Of a stretch of 64,000 bases of DNA, positions 32,618 through 40,985 are shown piece after piece; the stretch's first letter is position 1, and each line of letters opens with the position of its first letter. The position numbers and the translations under genes are program-made. The notes under the pieces are model-generated. The model did not search any database and was not told where the DNA came from. It was given only the letters and a program-made list of their open reading frames with translations. Source of the stretch: Pontibacter vulgaris (GTDB lineage Bacteria; Bacteroidota; Bacteroidia; Cytophagales; Hymenobacteraceae); NCBI RefSeq assembly GCF_022758145.1, contig NZ_JAJVDH010000002.1:434001-498000 (forward strand), written 5' to 3'.

Positions 32618-34312
32618 ATGTTAAAACGATTTATACTTCTTTGCCTGCCTGTTGCTGTCTGCCTGATACCTGCCTGCCAGTCTTCCGTTGTCAGCACGAA
32701 AACAGCCGATGCCAGTACAAAAGCTGAAGAAGCCGGCACTGCTACAAAAGCCGCGACACTTACTACAGAAAGCTTTGGTAAGTACCTGCGGGAAGTTTCT
32801 GCGGATGAGCTGGAAGGCCGTAAGCCCTTTACAAACGGTGAGAAAAAGACGCTCGCTTACCTGGAGCGTGAGTTTAAGGCGCTTGGCCTGGAACCCGGAA
32901 ATGGCAATAGCTATGTGCAGGAAGTGCCGATGGTAGATGTAAACACAACAGCCAGCTCAACCATGACCATTAAAGGCAAGCAGGAGTTTAAGCTGGAAGG
33001 CCGCAAGGATTACGTTATCTGGACCAAACGTACCGATCCGTCGGTTAAGATTGAGCAAAGCGAACTAGTATTTGCCGGTTTCGGTATTGTGGCGCCAGAA
33101 TATAACTGGAACGACTATGCCGGGCTTGATGTAAAGGATAAAGTGGTGGTAGTGCTGGTAAACGATCCAGGCTTTTATGCCCAGACTCCAAACGCTTTCA
33201 AAGGTAACGCCATGACCTACTATGGCCGCTGGACCTATAAATTTGAAGAAGCTGCCCGGCAGGGTGCTAAAGGCTGCCTGATCATACACGACACCAAGCC
33301 GGCTGGCTACGGGTTTGAAATAGTGCAGAACAACTGGAATACCTCTAAACTATACTTAGACTCCAGAGGGAAGGAAACTTATAAGTGCGCCATGGAAGGT
33401 TGGGTGTCTAATGAAGTTGGAAAAAAACTGTTAGCTGCTGCCGGTATGGATTATGCTACGCTGGTAAACAGTGCCGCCAAACCCGGTGCAAAACCAGTGC
33501 CTCTGAAAATGAAGGTGAGCACTTCCATGATGGTAAAAACAAAGTATGATAAGTCTCACAATTTCATAGCCAAGATCACAGGCACTAAGAACCCTGAAGA
33601 AAATATCATCTACTCCGCTCACTGGGATCACCTGGGCTACGGAAAAGCAGATGCCACAGGCGATAGCATTTATAACGGCGCAGTTGATGATGCAAGCGGC
33701 GTTGCCGGCTTGCTTGAAATAGCAAAAGCATTTAAAAGTCTCCCGGTAAAACCTGAAAGAAGCATCGTGTTTCTGGCCGTTACAGCTGAGGAGCAGGGGC
33801 TTTGGGGCTCAGCCTACTATGCTCAAAACCCGGTATTCCCGAAAGAGAAATCAGTGGCCAACATTAACATGGATATGCTGAACTCATATGGCAGAACAAA
33901 AGACATTGTGCTTTTCGGAATGGGGCAATCAGAGTTGGAGGATTATTTAGCTGAGGAAGGCAAGAAAGTAGGCCGTTACGTGGCCGCAGAGCCTAACCCC
34001 GAGGCCGGTTTATACTATAGATCTGACCATTTCAACTTCGCTAAAATCGGTATTCCGGCCTTGTTTATTGGCCCGGGTATTGATGTTGTAGACAAAGGCA
34101 AAGAATATGGCAAGCAGCAGTTAGACGCTTTTTATGCAAACTATTACCATAAACCTTCTGATGAAGTGCATGACGGTTATGTAATGGATGGAGCTGTAGA
34201 AGACCTGACCTTGCTTTTCCAGGTGGGTAAACGCCTTTCAGTGGCAGGAGAGTGGCCAAAATGGAAAACCGGCTCTGAATTTAAAGCTGCCAGAGAAGCC
34301 TACATGAAATAG
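32618..34312 (+). CDS. M28-family zinc aminopeptidase lipoprotein
   Basis: This dizinc peptidase releases N-terminal residues from peptides. It has a lipoprotein signal (lipobox IPAC near residue 20). A PA-like insert precedes the catalytic domain (about residues 140-230, VFAGFGIVAPEYNWNDYAGL in part). The dizinc site is visible: His335 in SAHWDH, Asp357 in GAVDDASG, Glu391/Glu392 in TAEEQGLWGS, an Asp in NINMDMLNS and His471 in YRSDHFNF. The length is 564 aa. It is anchored at the periplasmic face or cell surface. It adds to the set of peptidases in this window (M1 twice, S9, M28). Monocistronic with a strong terminator. Confidence 0.95.
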   Translation: MLKRFILLCLPVAVCLIPACQSSVVSTKTADASTKAEEAGTATKAATLTTESFGKYLREVSADELEGRKPFTNGEKKTLAYLEREFKALGLEPGNGNSYVQEVPMVDVNTTASSTMTIKGKQEFKLEGRKDYVIWTKRTDPSVKIEQSELVFAGFGIVAPEYNWNDYAGLDVKDKVVVVLVNDPGFYAQTPNAFKGNAMTYYGRWTYKFEEAARQGAKGCLIIHDTKPAGYGFEIVQNNWNTSKLYLDSRGKETYKCAMEGWVSNEVGKKLLAAAGMDYATLVNSAAKPGAKPVPLKMKVSTSMMVKTKYDKSHNFIAKITGTKNPEENIIYSAHWDHLGYGKADATGDSIYNGAVDDASGVAGLLEIAKAFKSLPVKPERSIVFLAVTAEEQGLWGSAYYAQNPVFPKEKSVANINMDMLNSYGRTKDIVLFGMGQSELEDYLAEEGKKVGRYVAAEPNPEAGLYYRSDHFNFAKIGIPALFIGPGIDVVDKGKEYGKQQLDAFYANYYHKPSDEVHDGYVMDGAVEDLTLLFQVGKRLSVAGEWPKWKTGSEFKAAREAYMK

Positions 34313-34350
34313 CATATTTTCTGGCATCAGAACGTACCTTGTTAAATTAA

Positions 34351-34390
34351 AAATAGCGCCCCGGTATTTTTACCGGGGCGCTATTTTTTT
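34351..34390. terminator. Bidirectional terminator between M28 and fasciclin genes
   Basis: A perfect 16-bp stem (34351-34366 with 34371-34386) with a TTTT loop. T and A runs on either side let it serve both converging genes. Confidence 0.92.
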
Positions 34391-34402
34391 ACATTATAGT
34401 TG

Positions 34403-34969
34403 TTACTGGGGTAGCAAAACCTGGTCAATTACATGGATCACGCCATTTGATGTTGGTATAGATGCTACAATATTGGCACCATTTACAGTTACTTTTCCAT
34501 CTTTAACTCCCATTGTCACGCGGCCACCATTTACCTGCCCCAGGCTCTGCCCATCTTCAAAACTTTCGGCGTTTAAAATGCCAACATACACATGGTATTG
34601 AAGAATGTTACGGAGGTCGCTGCGCTTTTCTGGTTCAAGCAAGCCTTCTACAGTACCTTTTGGTAGCTTTTCGAAAGCCGCATTGGTTGGCGCAAATACC
34701 GTAAATGGTCCGGCATTGGAAAGCACATCTACTAATTCTGCTGTCTTTACGGCTTGTACTAATGTGGTGTGGTCTGGCGAAGACGCGGCAACCTGTACCA
34801 CATTTTTCTGAGACTCATCGTCCTGCACAGCAGATTGCCCTGCAGATGCCTGCGCATCGGTTGCACTTTGTTCTACTTCGGTAGTAGCTGCGGTTTGTTG
34901 TTCTGTTGAGTTACAGGATAACAGCAAAGCGCCTGTCGCTGCCATTGCTGTTAAAAATAGCTTTTTCAT
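34403..34969 (-). CDS. Fasciclin-domain (FAS1) lipoprotein
   Basis: This 188-residue protein has a lipoprotein signal (LLLSC near residue 19), a Gln/Ala/Ser-rich acidic spacer (about 20-60) and one FAS1 domain (about 65-187). The FAS1 motifs are TLVQAVKTAELVDVLSNAGPFTVFAPTNAAFEKLP (in part), YHVYVGIL and NGVIHVIDQVLLPQ. FAS1 proteins often mediate adhesion or matrix contacts. It is monocistronic, converging on the M28 peptidase gene. Confidence 0.93.
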   Translation of the reverse strand: MKKLFLTAMAATGALLLSCNSTEQQTAATTEVEQSATDAQASAGQSAVQDDESQKNVVQVAASSPDHTTLVQAVKTAELVDVLSNAGPFTVFAPTNAAFEKLPKGTVEGLLEPEKRSDLRNILQYHVYVGILNAESFEDGQSLGQVNGGRVTMGVKDGKVTVNGANIVASIPTSNGVIHVIDQVLLPQ

Positions 34970-35100
34970 AATGTTATTGCTTAGAGATTTAACATCATAA
35001 TATTAAAGTATAAACTAGCTTCAGGCTATGACCTATGTTAATGCCAGCAATGACTTTTGTCAGTAGGTAGTTACAATTATCAGGAAGTGTTTCAATCGCT

Positions 35101-35108
35101 TATCTTTG
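35101..35108 (+). promoter_or_regulatory. Promoter -7 element for the GNAT gene
   Basis: TATCTTTG matches TAnnTTTG and lies 24 bases before the ATG at 35132, which favours that start over an upstream in-frame one. Confidence 0.5.
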
Positions 35109-35131
35109 CAAGCATACTATACATCTGCAAC

Positions 35132-35659
35132 ATGGCACAAAACATAGCTTATACTTTCCGAAAGGGTACAACTGCTGATGCTATACTTTTAGCCCGGCTG
35201 GGCTGGCAGACTTTTAACGAAACATTTGCTGCCTATAACAAACCGGAAGATATGGCGGCTTTCCATAAAACCATGTATAGCCCCGAATTGCAGGCTGCTG
35301 AACTTGCCGACCCTGCTACGGAATTTGTTATAGTGGAAGCTGCAGGAGAGGCGATTGCTTACCTGAAGCTGAATACAGGCGCTGCGCCGGCTGCCATTCA
35401 GGCAAAGAATCCGCTGCAGATTAACCGGTTGTATATTTCTAAACTATGGCTTGGTAAAGGTTTGGGCGACCAGCTGATGCAGCTAAGTATAGAGAAGGCT
35501 AAGCAAAACGGACATGATGTAGTGTGGCTTACAGTATGGGAGCATAATGAGCGGGCCATGCGCTTTTACCAAAAATATGGTTTCAGGGAAGTAGGAGAAC
35601 TGGAGTTTATTCTTGGACAGGATGTGCAACGCGACCTATACATGCAGCGCGAAGTATAA
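35132..35659 (+). CDS. GNAT-family N-acetyltransferase
   Basis: This 175-residue acetyl-CoA-dependent transferase has the GNAT fold: N-terminal TFRKGTTADAILLARLGWQTF, the acetyl-CoA loop in INRLYISKLWLGKGLGDQLM (Q/RxxGxG/A-like, here LGKGLG) and the C-terminal WLTVWEHNERAMRFYQKYGFREVGE. The acceptor is not known. The start at 35132 follows the promoter element and removes a 25-residue hydrophobic extension. Confidence 0.9.
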   Translation: MAQNIAYTFRKGTTADAILLARLGWQTFNETFAAYNKPEDMAAFHKTMYSPELQAAELADPATEFVIVEAAGEAIAYLKLNTGAAPAAIQAKNPLQINRLYISKLWLGKGLGDQLMQLSIEKAKQNGHDVVWLTVWEHNERAMRFYQKYGFREVGELEFILGQDVQRDLYMQREV

Positions 35660-35833
35660 ACTGGTTGTACCCCACCCCTTCCGGTAGGGAAGAGGCAGGA
35701 CCAGGTAATTCCATAGTTTTATAGGTAGATTGGTAGGTAGCTTGAAAAACAGGACGCAGAAAAATTGCCTGCTTTCTAACTATAAGATGCATTTGCTACT
35801 GCGTTGGTTGCACCATCCGAAAAAAATAAGATA

Positions 35834-35868
35834 AAAAAAGCCGGAACAGCTCATGCTCCGGCTTTTTT
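35834..35868. terminator. Terminator between GNAT and radical SAM genes
   Basis: AAAAAAGCCGGA pairs with TCCGGCTTTTTT around an 11-base loop; A and T runs on either side suit both converging genes. Confidence 0.88.
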
Positions 35869-35885
35869 GACTTCTATAAATGAAA

Positions 35886-38090
35886 TTAAAGCAATAATAA
35901 TTCCTTCTCTCTTAACTCAAACCAGGTTGGAGAAGCCATAAACTCATTAAAGTTAAGATGCGCTTCTGCCGGGAAAGTTTCTTCCAGTTGCTTTAGTGTA
36001 AATGCTTCGGTGTTTTCGGGTGTTATCTTCTGAAGCGACTCCAGCAGCCACTGGCCAATCGTAGCGGTTGTCTTTATCTGGAAATCTTCTGCCTTTTCGT
36101 AAAAAGTGAGTTCGCAACGCTCTATTGTCTGGCCTTTTTTAGCGATCATAGTAAACTCAACTTCCGGAATGTTGCCCAGCCAAAGCAGGCGCGCACCAGT
36201 GCGCGTACTATCCGGGCGATGCGGCGCTTGTATGGCTCCGGCAATCATGCTCGGTTTTTCGGTAGTGCGCGGCACTTTAAAATCAAACCAGAATGATAGT
36301 GGTTCTTCTAGGGCAACGCCGTGCATGTAATTGTATAAGGCTTTGCTCAGGCCGGGACCAAATAAATTGTGGTCGGCTCCTTGCGGGTCGTTGTGCCAAA
36401 GGTCGTTGTTGGCAAAATCGCCTTCGGGTGGCCCAACTTTAACTACGCCATACTTCTCCGGGTTTTTACCAACCGGGCTATGCGCCGTCATACTAAAGCG
36501 GTGCCAGTAACCCGACTGTATCACATTGTTCAGAAACAACTGGCGCACTACTTCCAGAGAATCTATCGTTTCCTGAGCTGTTTGTGTAGGGAATCCATAC
36601 ATGAGGTAGGCGTGCACCATAATGCCGGCCTGTGTAAAGCTATCGGTAACGCGGGCTACCTGGGCTATACTTACGCCTTTCGCCATCAGGGTAAGCAAAC
36701 GATCAGAGGCTACTTCCAAACCACCCGAAACAGCAATACAACCCGAGGCGGCCAATAAGCGGCACAAATCAGGTGTAAAAGTTTTTTCGAAGCGGATGTT
36801 CCCCCACCAGGTAATTTTTACGCCACGGCGCAGCAACTCAATGGCCAGGTCGCGCAGGGCAACAGGTGGCGCGGCCTCATCTACAAAATGAAAGCCGGTC
36901 TGGCCCGTCTGGGCAATTATCTGTTCAATGCGGTCTACCAGGAGTGTAGCCGGCGCCGTTTCGTAGCGCGAAATATAATCCAGCGTGATGTCGCAGAAAG
37001 AGCAGCGTTTCCAGTAACAGCCGTGTGCCACGGTTAATTTGTTCCAGCGGCCATCGCTCCAGAGGCGGTGCATCGGGTTTATCACATCTATCACCGAGAG
37101 ATAATCTTTCAGTGGCAGATCGCTGTAATCAGGTGTGCCTACTTCGGTGTGTGGTATGTCTTTATCGAGGCAGCCGTTTATAAATTCTACTTTGCCATTT
37201 TGCAGCATAAACGTACGCTGCAGGAAATCTACCTGGCGCTGGCCCTGCAGGTATTCCAGTATCTTCAGCCACGGGCCTTCACCATCATCCAGCGTTACAA
37301 AATCAATGTACTTGAACAGGCGTGGCTCGCGCAGACTGCGTAACTCCGTGTTCGGGTAGCCACCGCCCATCATGGTTGTTATGGGCGGATATTTTTGCTT
37401 AACGTACTGTGCCAGGCGCAGGCCACCATACAAATTGCCCGGAAACGGAATCGATAAACCAACTACAGTGGGCTGTACTTCCTGAATTCGTTCCTCCAGT
37501 AATTCCAGCAGCAGTTCATCAAGCAGGCCTGGGTTTTCCTGCAGTTCTTCCTCCAACGGATCGAAAGAGGTAGCAGACAGAGCCAGTTTTTCGGCGTAGC
37601 GACTGAAAGCAAAATGCGGAGAAACAGTCTCTTTAATCAGGTCGCCGAGATCTTCTAAGTATAAAGTTGCCAGGTAGCGTGCCCTGTCTGTAATGCCCAT
37701 ACTTCCGAAAGCCCAATCCACATCTTCTACCTGGTCGAAGCGTGCTGCTTCAGGCAAGTAACGGCTGTAACTGATCTGCTGCGCCAGTGTCAGGTCTTTG
37801 TTCTGGAGGAAACGGATAACGGGTTCTATGGTGTTCAGGTACTCGCGCTTCAAACGTAGTATGCGCAGGCTATTGTCTGATAACTCAAAATCGCCTTCCT
37901 CAATGGCAGCAAAAATTCTGGATAAGCCAGCTTTGGTGAACATGCGCAGCACGAGCTCAATACCAAAATCGGCCTGCGTAACCGTATAGCCCTGCCCCTT
38001 CAGGAAGCCTTTAAGGTAAGCAGTAGCAGGGTATGGCGTGTTTAGCTGTGTAAGCGGCGGTGTAATCAGCAGGATCGTTGGCTTCTCCAA
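35886..38090 (-). CDS. B12-binding-domain radical SAM protein with CX4CX2C motif
   Basis: This protein of about 734 residues has an N-terminal cobalamin-binding-like Rossmann domain (KPTILLITPPLTQLNTPYPA; later VVGLSIPFPGNLYGGLRLA and MMGGGYPN). A radical SAM domain follows, whose iron-sulfur cysteines are in HGCYWKRCSFCDITLDYI. Numbered from the TTG at 38090 they are Cys358, Cys363 and Cys366. The spacing is CX4CX2C, not the usual CX3CX2C. Other parts fit the family: GFHFVDEAAPP, ITWWGNIRFEK, GGLEVASDRLLTLMAKGV and YLMYGFPTQTAQET. The reaction is unknown. Starts are TTG; 38114 is the alternative, but it lies only about 7 bases from the predicted transcript start, so 38090 is preferred. A B12 uptake operon is 2 kb away. 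Confidence 0.85.
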   Translation of the reverse strand: MEKPTILLITPPLTQLNTPYPATAYLKGFLKGQGYTVTQADFGIELVLRMFTKAGLSRIFAAIEEGDFELSDNSLRILRLKREYLNTIEPVIRFLQNKDLTLAQQISYSRYLPEAARFDQVEDVDWAFGSMGITDRARYLATLYLEDLGDLIKETVSPHFAFSRYAEKLALSATSFDPLEEELQENPGLLDELLLELLEERIQEVQPTVVGLSIPFPGNLYGGLRLAQYVKQKYPPITTMMGGGYPNTELRSLREPRLFKYIDFVTLDDGEGPWLKILEYLQGQRQVDFLQRTFMLQNGKVEFINGCLDKDIPHTEVGTPDYSDLPLKDYLSVIDVINPMHRLWSDGRWNKLTVAHGCYWKRCSFCDITLDYISRYETAPATLLVDRIEQIIAQTGQTGFHFVDEAAPPVALRDLAIELLRRGVKITWWGNIRFEKTFTPDLCRLLAASGCIAVSGGLEVASDRLLTLMAKGVSIAQVARVTDSFTQAGIMVHAYLMYGFPTQTAQETIDSLEVVRQLFLNNVIQSGYWHRFSMTAHSPVGKNPEKYGVVKVGPPEGDFANNDLWHNDPQGADHNLFGPGLSKALYNYMHGVALEEPLSFWFDFKVPRTTEKPSMIAGAIQAPHRPDSTRTGARLLWLGNIPEVEFTMIAKKGQTIERCELTFYEKAEDFQIKTTATIGQWLLESLQKITPENTEAFTLKQLEETFPAEAHLNFNEFMASPTWFELREKELLLL

Positions 38091-38126
38091 AGTATAAAAG
38101 TATAACGGTAGCAAAATTTAAGAGCG

Positions 38127-38134
38127 CAAAAGTA
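38127..38134 (-). promoter_or_regulatory. Promoter -7 element for the radical SAM gene
   Basis: Minus-strand TACTTTTG matches TAnnTTTG. The same octamer precedes the cobalamin riboswitch at 43202-43209. Confidence 0.5.
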
Positions 38135-38263
38135 CGTAATCTGCACCTCTTTTATGTTAACAAAGATTGTATTAGCAACAGCCGGGAGGCTGAGCTGGTT
38201 CAGAGTGGGTGTTTGGATATAATATGTTTAAACAAATTTTATTTTAAATATATTTTATTTTTT

Positions 38264-38292
38264 AAATATGATATTATATTTACATCATATTT
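38264..38292 (+). promoter_or_regulatory. Inverted repeat bracketing a promoter element
   Basis: AAATATGAT at 38264-38272 and ATCATATTT at 38284-38292 are perfect 9-bp arms. The 11-base spacer holds most of a near-consensus -7 element (TATATTTA at 38275-38282). A regulator bound here would block the promoter of the lipoprotein at 38324; this is inference. Confidence 0.4.
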
Positions 38293-38323
38293 AAACTGAG
38301 AAACACAACATAATTAATCTACC

Positions 38324-38857
38324 ATGAAAAAACAATTACAACTCTTGGCTATGGCCGTATTACTTGTGGCAGTATCAGCCTGTAAACTATTCACAAAGGA
38401 TATTGAAGTGCCACAAAAGTTTTCAATCCAGATTAATCAGCAGGCAAATGCTTCCCAACAGTTTTCTACAACCAAGGATGTAGATACAGGATCTGAGGAC
38501 GTAAGAAAGTATCAGGATAAAATTGATGACTTTAAGATCGACAAGCTGACATTTACAGTGAGTAATTTTACTAGCAGTGCTTCGCCTGTAGTTTCTGGTA
38601 CTCTGAAGTTCGCTGTAACTGGCACTACTAACTATAAAACATTGGGTTCTGTTACCAACGCAGATCTGAAGGCGCTTGCCGGTAACGGACAGGAAGTAGC
38701 GGTTGCTATTACAGATGAAGCTGCTAAAAATGATTTAGTTACCCAGATGAGAGGCGGCAACAAAGTTACCTTTAAACTGGAAGGAACAACTACTGCTGTG
38801 CCTGTAGTTGCGACAATGAACTTCAAAATTTATGCTAATATGACAGTAGGGCTGTAA
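38324..38857 (+). CDS. Lipoprotein of unknown function
   Basis: This 177-residue protein has a lipoprotein signal (lipobox VSAC at about 17-20). The mature part has alternating polar and hydrophobic beta-strand patterns (FSIQINQQANASQQF; IDKLTFTVSNFTSSASP; VTFKLEGTTTAVPVVATMNF), suggesting an all-beta fold. I do not recognise a family. The very AT-rich upstream region with an inverted repeat suggests tight regulation. Confidence 0.65.
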   Translation: MKKQLQLLAMAVLLVAVSACKLFTKDIEVPQKFSIQINQQANASQQFSTTKDVDTGSEDVRKYQDKIDDFKIDKLTFTVSNFTSSASPVVSGTLKFAVTGTTNYKTLGSVTNADLKALAGNGQEVAVAITDEAAKNDLVTQMRGGNKVTFKLEGTTTAVPVVATMNFKIYANMTVGL

Positions 38858-38871
38858 GTAGCCTTGGTTCT

Positions 38872-38917
38872 TATAAAAGACAAAAGCCCTGTTCAGTCAG
38901 GGCTTTTGTCTTTTATA
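38872..38917. terminator. Bidirectional terminator with a 20-bp stem
   Basis: Positions 38872-38891 pair perfectly with 38898-38917 around a 6-base loop (TTCAGT). It serves the lipoprotein gene and the converging DUF2798 gene. Confidence 0.92.
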
Positions 38918-38929
38918 GGGGTGCTTTGT

Positions 38930-39160
38930 TTATTTCTGGTTAGCCGCTTTATTTACAGCATAGTTAATGCCAGGCACAATGCCCAATACAGTTATGCCTA
39001 TCAGCGTAAACAACACAAAGAAAGACCGGAGCCAGCGCAAAAAAAAGTCTGAGGCAATGCCGAAAGTATAAAGCTCCAATGCCGAGGCCAGCAAAAAACT
39101 GATCAGGACAATAACCAAAAATTTTGTTTTCAGCTGCGATGTAATAACGGGCTTCTTCAT
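38930..39160 (-). CDS. DUF2798-like small membrane protein
   Basis: This 76-residue protein from the ATG at 39160 has two hydrophobic helices (LVIVLISFLLASALELYTFG and FFVLFTLIGITVLGIVPGIN) and matches the pattern of DUF2798 proteins. The function is unknown. An in-frame upstream extension (to 39181) is possible but lacks support. Confidence 0.75.
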   Translation of the reverse strand: MKKPVITSQLKTKFLVIVLISFLLASALELYTFGIASDFFLRWLRSFFVLFTLIGITVLGIVPGINYAVNKAANQK

Positions 39161-39208
39161 ATCTGCAAAAGTGTAACGCAAAGGTAAAGCAATTGCGCTG
39201 AAAGTATA

Positions 39209-39388
39209 TCAGGAATGGCCTTTTTCTGCTTCTTCGTCTTCCAAGGCCTGGCTGCTTTTGCCTCCGGAGTTTTGCTGCGCTTTTGGCTGAGCCGGTGTGC
39301 TGCTTTCTTGTTTTCCTGTACGGCCTACATCCGACGACATGGTTTTAGATGTTTTGGCTTGCTTATCTTCGGGTTTGTTCTCTTTCAT
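39209..39388 (-). CDS. Small disordered hydrophilic protein (59 aa)
   Basis: An ATG at 39388 opens a 59-codon frame, MKENKPEDKQAKTSKTMSSD and onward, ending EDEEAEKGHS. It is rich in Lys, Glu, Gln, Ser and has no hydrophobic core, so it is probably disordered. It resembles in style the small proteins at 45816-46719. No domain is recognised. It lies 48 bases upstream of the DUF2798 gene on the same strand. Confidence 0.6.
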   Translation of the reverse strand: MKENKPEDKQAKTSKTMSSDVGRTGKQESSTPAQPKAQQNSGGKSSQALEDEEAEKGHS

Positions 39389-39524
39389 GGCGATGTTTTT
39401 ATAGTTTGTAATGTGTACGTTCCGGTGGGGGCCAAAGTATACAATTTAACTCTATGGCATTTGCGGTCGTAAACGGAAGAGGCAGCACGAATTGCCTTAA
39501 CAGAATTACAAAGACGCTAACACT

Positions 39525-39794
39525 ATGAATAGAAAAGACATAAAAGCAAACTTACTGGCAATTGCCTTAACGGCAACTGCGGCTATTGGCTTATCGGCAT
39601 GCAGCACGGGCACAGACCCGGGCGAAACAAATACCGAGCGTAGCGACATAGAACGTACTGAAGAGAAAGAATCCGGCTACTCGCAAAGCAGCGATACTGC
39701 AAACCTGGAAGATAAATACTATGAAGGCCGCGAAGGCACCACCATTGGCGACAGCGCCTATAACCAGGATGGCAAACGCGACAAACGGCCTTAA
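39525..39794 (+). CDS. Small acidic lipoprotein
   Basis: This 89-residue protein has a signal with lipobox LSAC (about 23-26). Its mature part is short, charged and Glu/Ser/Asp-rich (ERSDIERTEEKESGYSQSSD), with no recognised fold. It is monocistronic with a very strong terminator. Confidence 0.65.
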   Translation: MNRKDIKANLLAIALTATAAIGLSACSTGTDPGETNTERSDIERTEEKESGYSQSSDTANLEDKYYEGREGTTIGDSAYNQDGKRDKRP

Positions 39795-39805
39795 ATTCAT
39801 CAGAA

Positions 39806-39855
39806 ATAAAACGAGAAAGCCCGCTCTGTAAAAGGAGCGGGCTTTCTCGTTTTAT
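39806..39855. terminator. Bidirectional terminator with a 21-bp stem
   Basis: Positions 39806-39826 pair perfectly with 39835-39855 around an 8-base loop. It lies between the small lipoprotein and the end of the B12 operon. Confidence 0.93.
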
Positions 39856-39870
39856 AAATTAAAGTTTGGC

Positions 39871-40959
39871 TTACCGGAAAATAAATCCGTTTGGTGCAAT
39901 GCCAACTCTGAAAGAATCCAGGGCGGCACCGGTTGGGTTAAAGCGCACCACCCATCCGTTTGAAGTATAGCCTGGTGCCACGCCGGCGTAGATGTAGTTG
40001 TTTACCGGATCGATACCCAGGCTGCTGAAGCTCCTGTTAATTACCGGAGTTGTGCTTAGTGTGGTAGCGTTTATATCCTGCTGGTATACTTTGTTATCGT
40101 ACTCAAAGTATAGTTTGTTTTTAGCCCCGTTGGTGGCCAGCTTACTGGCAAAAGCAGTTTTGCTGCTGAAAGGTAAAGTAGCCTCAACGGTATTACTGCC
40201 TGTATTTATTTTTGTAAGTGCACCCGGTGTGTAGTTGGAAGGATCTAGTTGCCAGTCTTTCTGGCCTGTACTTATCACCCAAAGGTTACTGTTTTGGTCT
40301 AACGCCAGGCTGTTCGGGCTTTGCGTAACTATAATATTTTTTTCAACGGCGTCTGTAATTGTGTTAATAACAGTAACAGCGTTTTCGCCTACGTTGGCTA
40401 CGTATACTTTGCCACCTGTTATCACAAGCTGCTCCGGCTGCACGCCAACTTCAATGGTTTTTAGCACAGTATAAGTCTTCAGGTCGATGACAGAGACACG
40501 GCCTTTACCATATTGATAGGTGTTTGGGTCGTAAGCCAGCCATTCGGTTACATAACCTTTCTCGTTGTTGAGTGCTGCAAAATAGCGCGGGGCATCCAGG
40601 CCATTTATCTCACCTTCAGCTTTAAAAGTGCTGGCATTTACCACGGTAATTTTTTTACTGTTGTTCATCACCAGGTAAGCTTTATCGTTGTGCAGGTTTA
40701 TACTTTGCAGTACATCGCCCAGTACCTGAGAAGGGTTTGCTGCACTATAGATCTCATTCTGAACCTGTCCTGTACTGCGGTTATAATAACTGACAGAAGC
40801 ATTGGATTTATTAAAAGCTCCCTCGTTAGAGATTAAAACAGCATCCTGGGCATATTCGCCTGTTGGCGCATCGTCGGAGTTGGTATTGCAGCCGGATATT
40901 GTAAGTGCGGCAAGCGCTGCAACCCACATAAAGCTGCGCACCGGGTTATACTTTTTCAT
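39871..40959 (-). CDS. BtuG-like beta-propeller surface lipoprotein
   Basis: This 362-residue lipoprotein has a lipobox ISGC at residues 21-24. The mature part is a YVTN/YncE-type beta-propeller, with repeated strands such as KITVVNASTFKAEGEI, RVSVIDLKTYTVLKTIEVGVQPEQLVI (in part) and AVTVINTITDAVEKNIIV. It follows a BtuB-like receptor by 26 bases and is controlled by the same cobalamin riboswitch. In Bacteroides, BtuG is a propeller lipoprotein that binds vitamin B12 and hands it to BtuB. That knowledge plus the context supports a BtuG role here; sequence identity to BtuG was not tested. It ends at the convergent terminator. Confidence 0.8.
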   Translation of the reverse strand: MKKYNPVRSFMWVAALAALTISGCNTNSDDAPTGEYAQDAVLISNEGAFNKSNASVSYYNRSTGQVQNEIYSAANPSQVLGDVLQSINLHNDKAYLVMNNSKKITVVNASTFKAEGEINGLDAPRYFAALNNEKGYVTEWLAYDPNTYQYGKGRVSVIDLKTYTVLKTIEVGVQPEQLVITGGKVYVANVGENAVTVINTITDAVEKNIIVTQSPNSLALDQNSNLWVISTGQKDWQLDPSNYTPGALTKINTGSNTVEATLPFSSKTAFASKLATNGAKNKLYFEYDNKVYQQDINATTLSTTPVINRSFSSLGIDPVNNYIYAGVAPGYTSNGWVVRFNPTGAALDSFRVGIAPNGFIFR

Positions 40960-40985
40960 TAGTTTAGAGAAATTGAGTTTTATAG

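Noticed and set aside
36369..36758. 129-codon plus-strand frame
   Set aside because: Antisense shadow of the radical SAM gene, with no family pattern.
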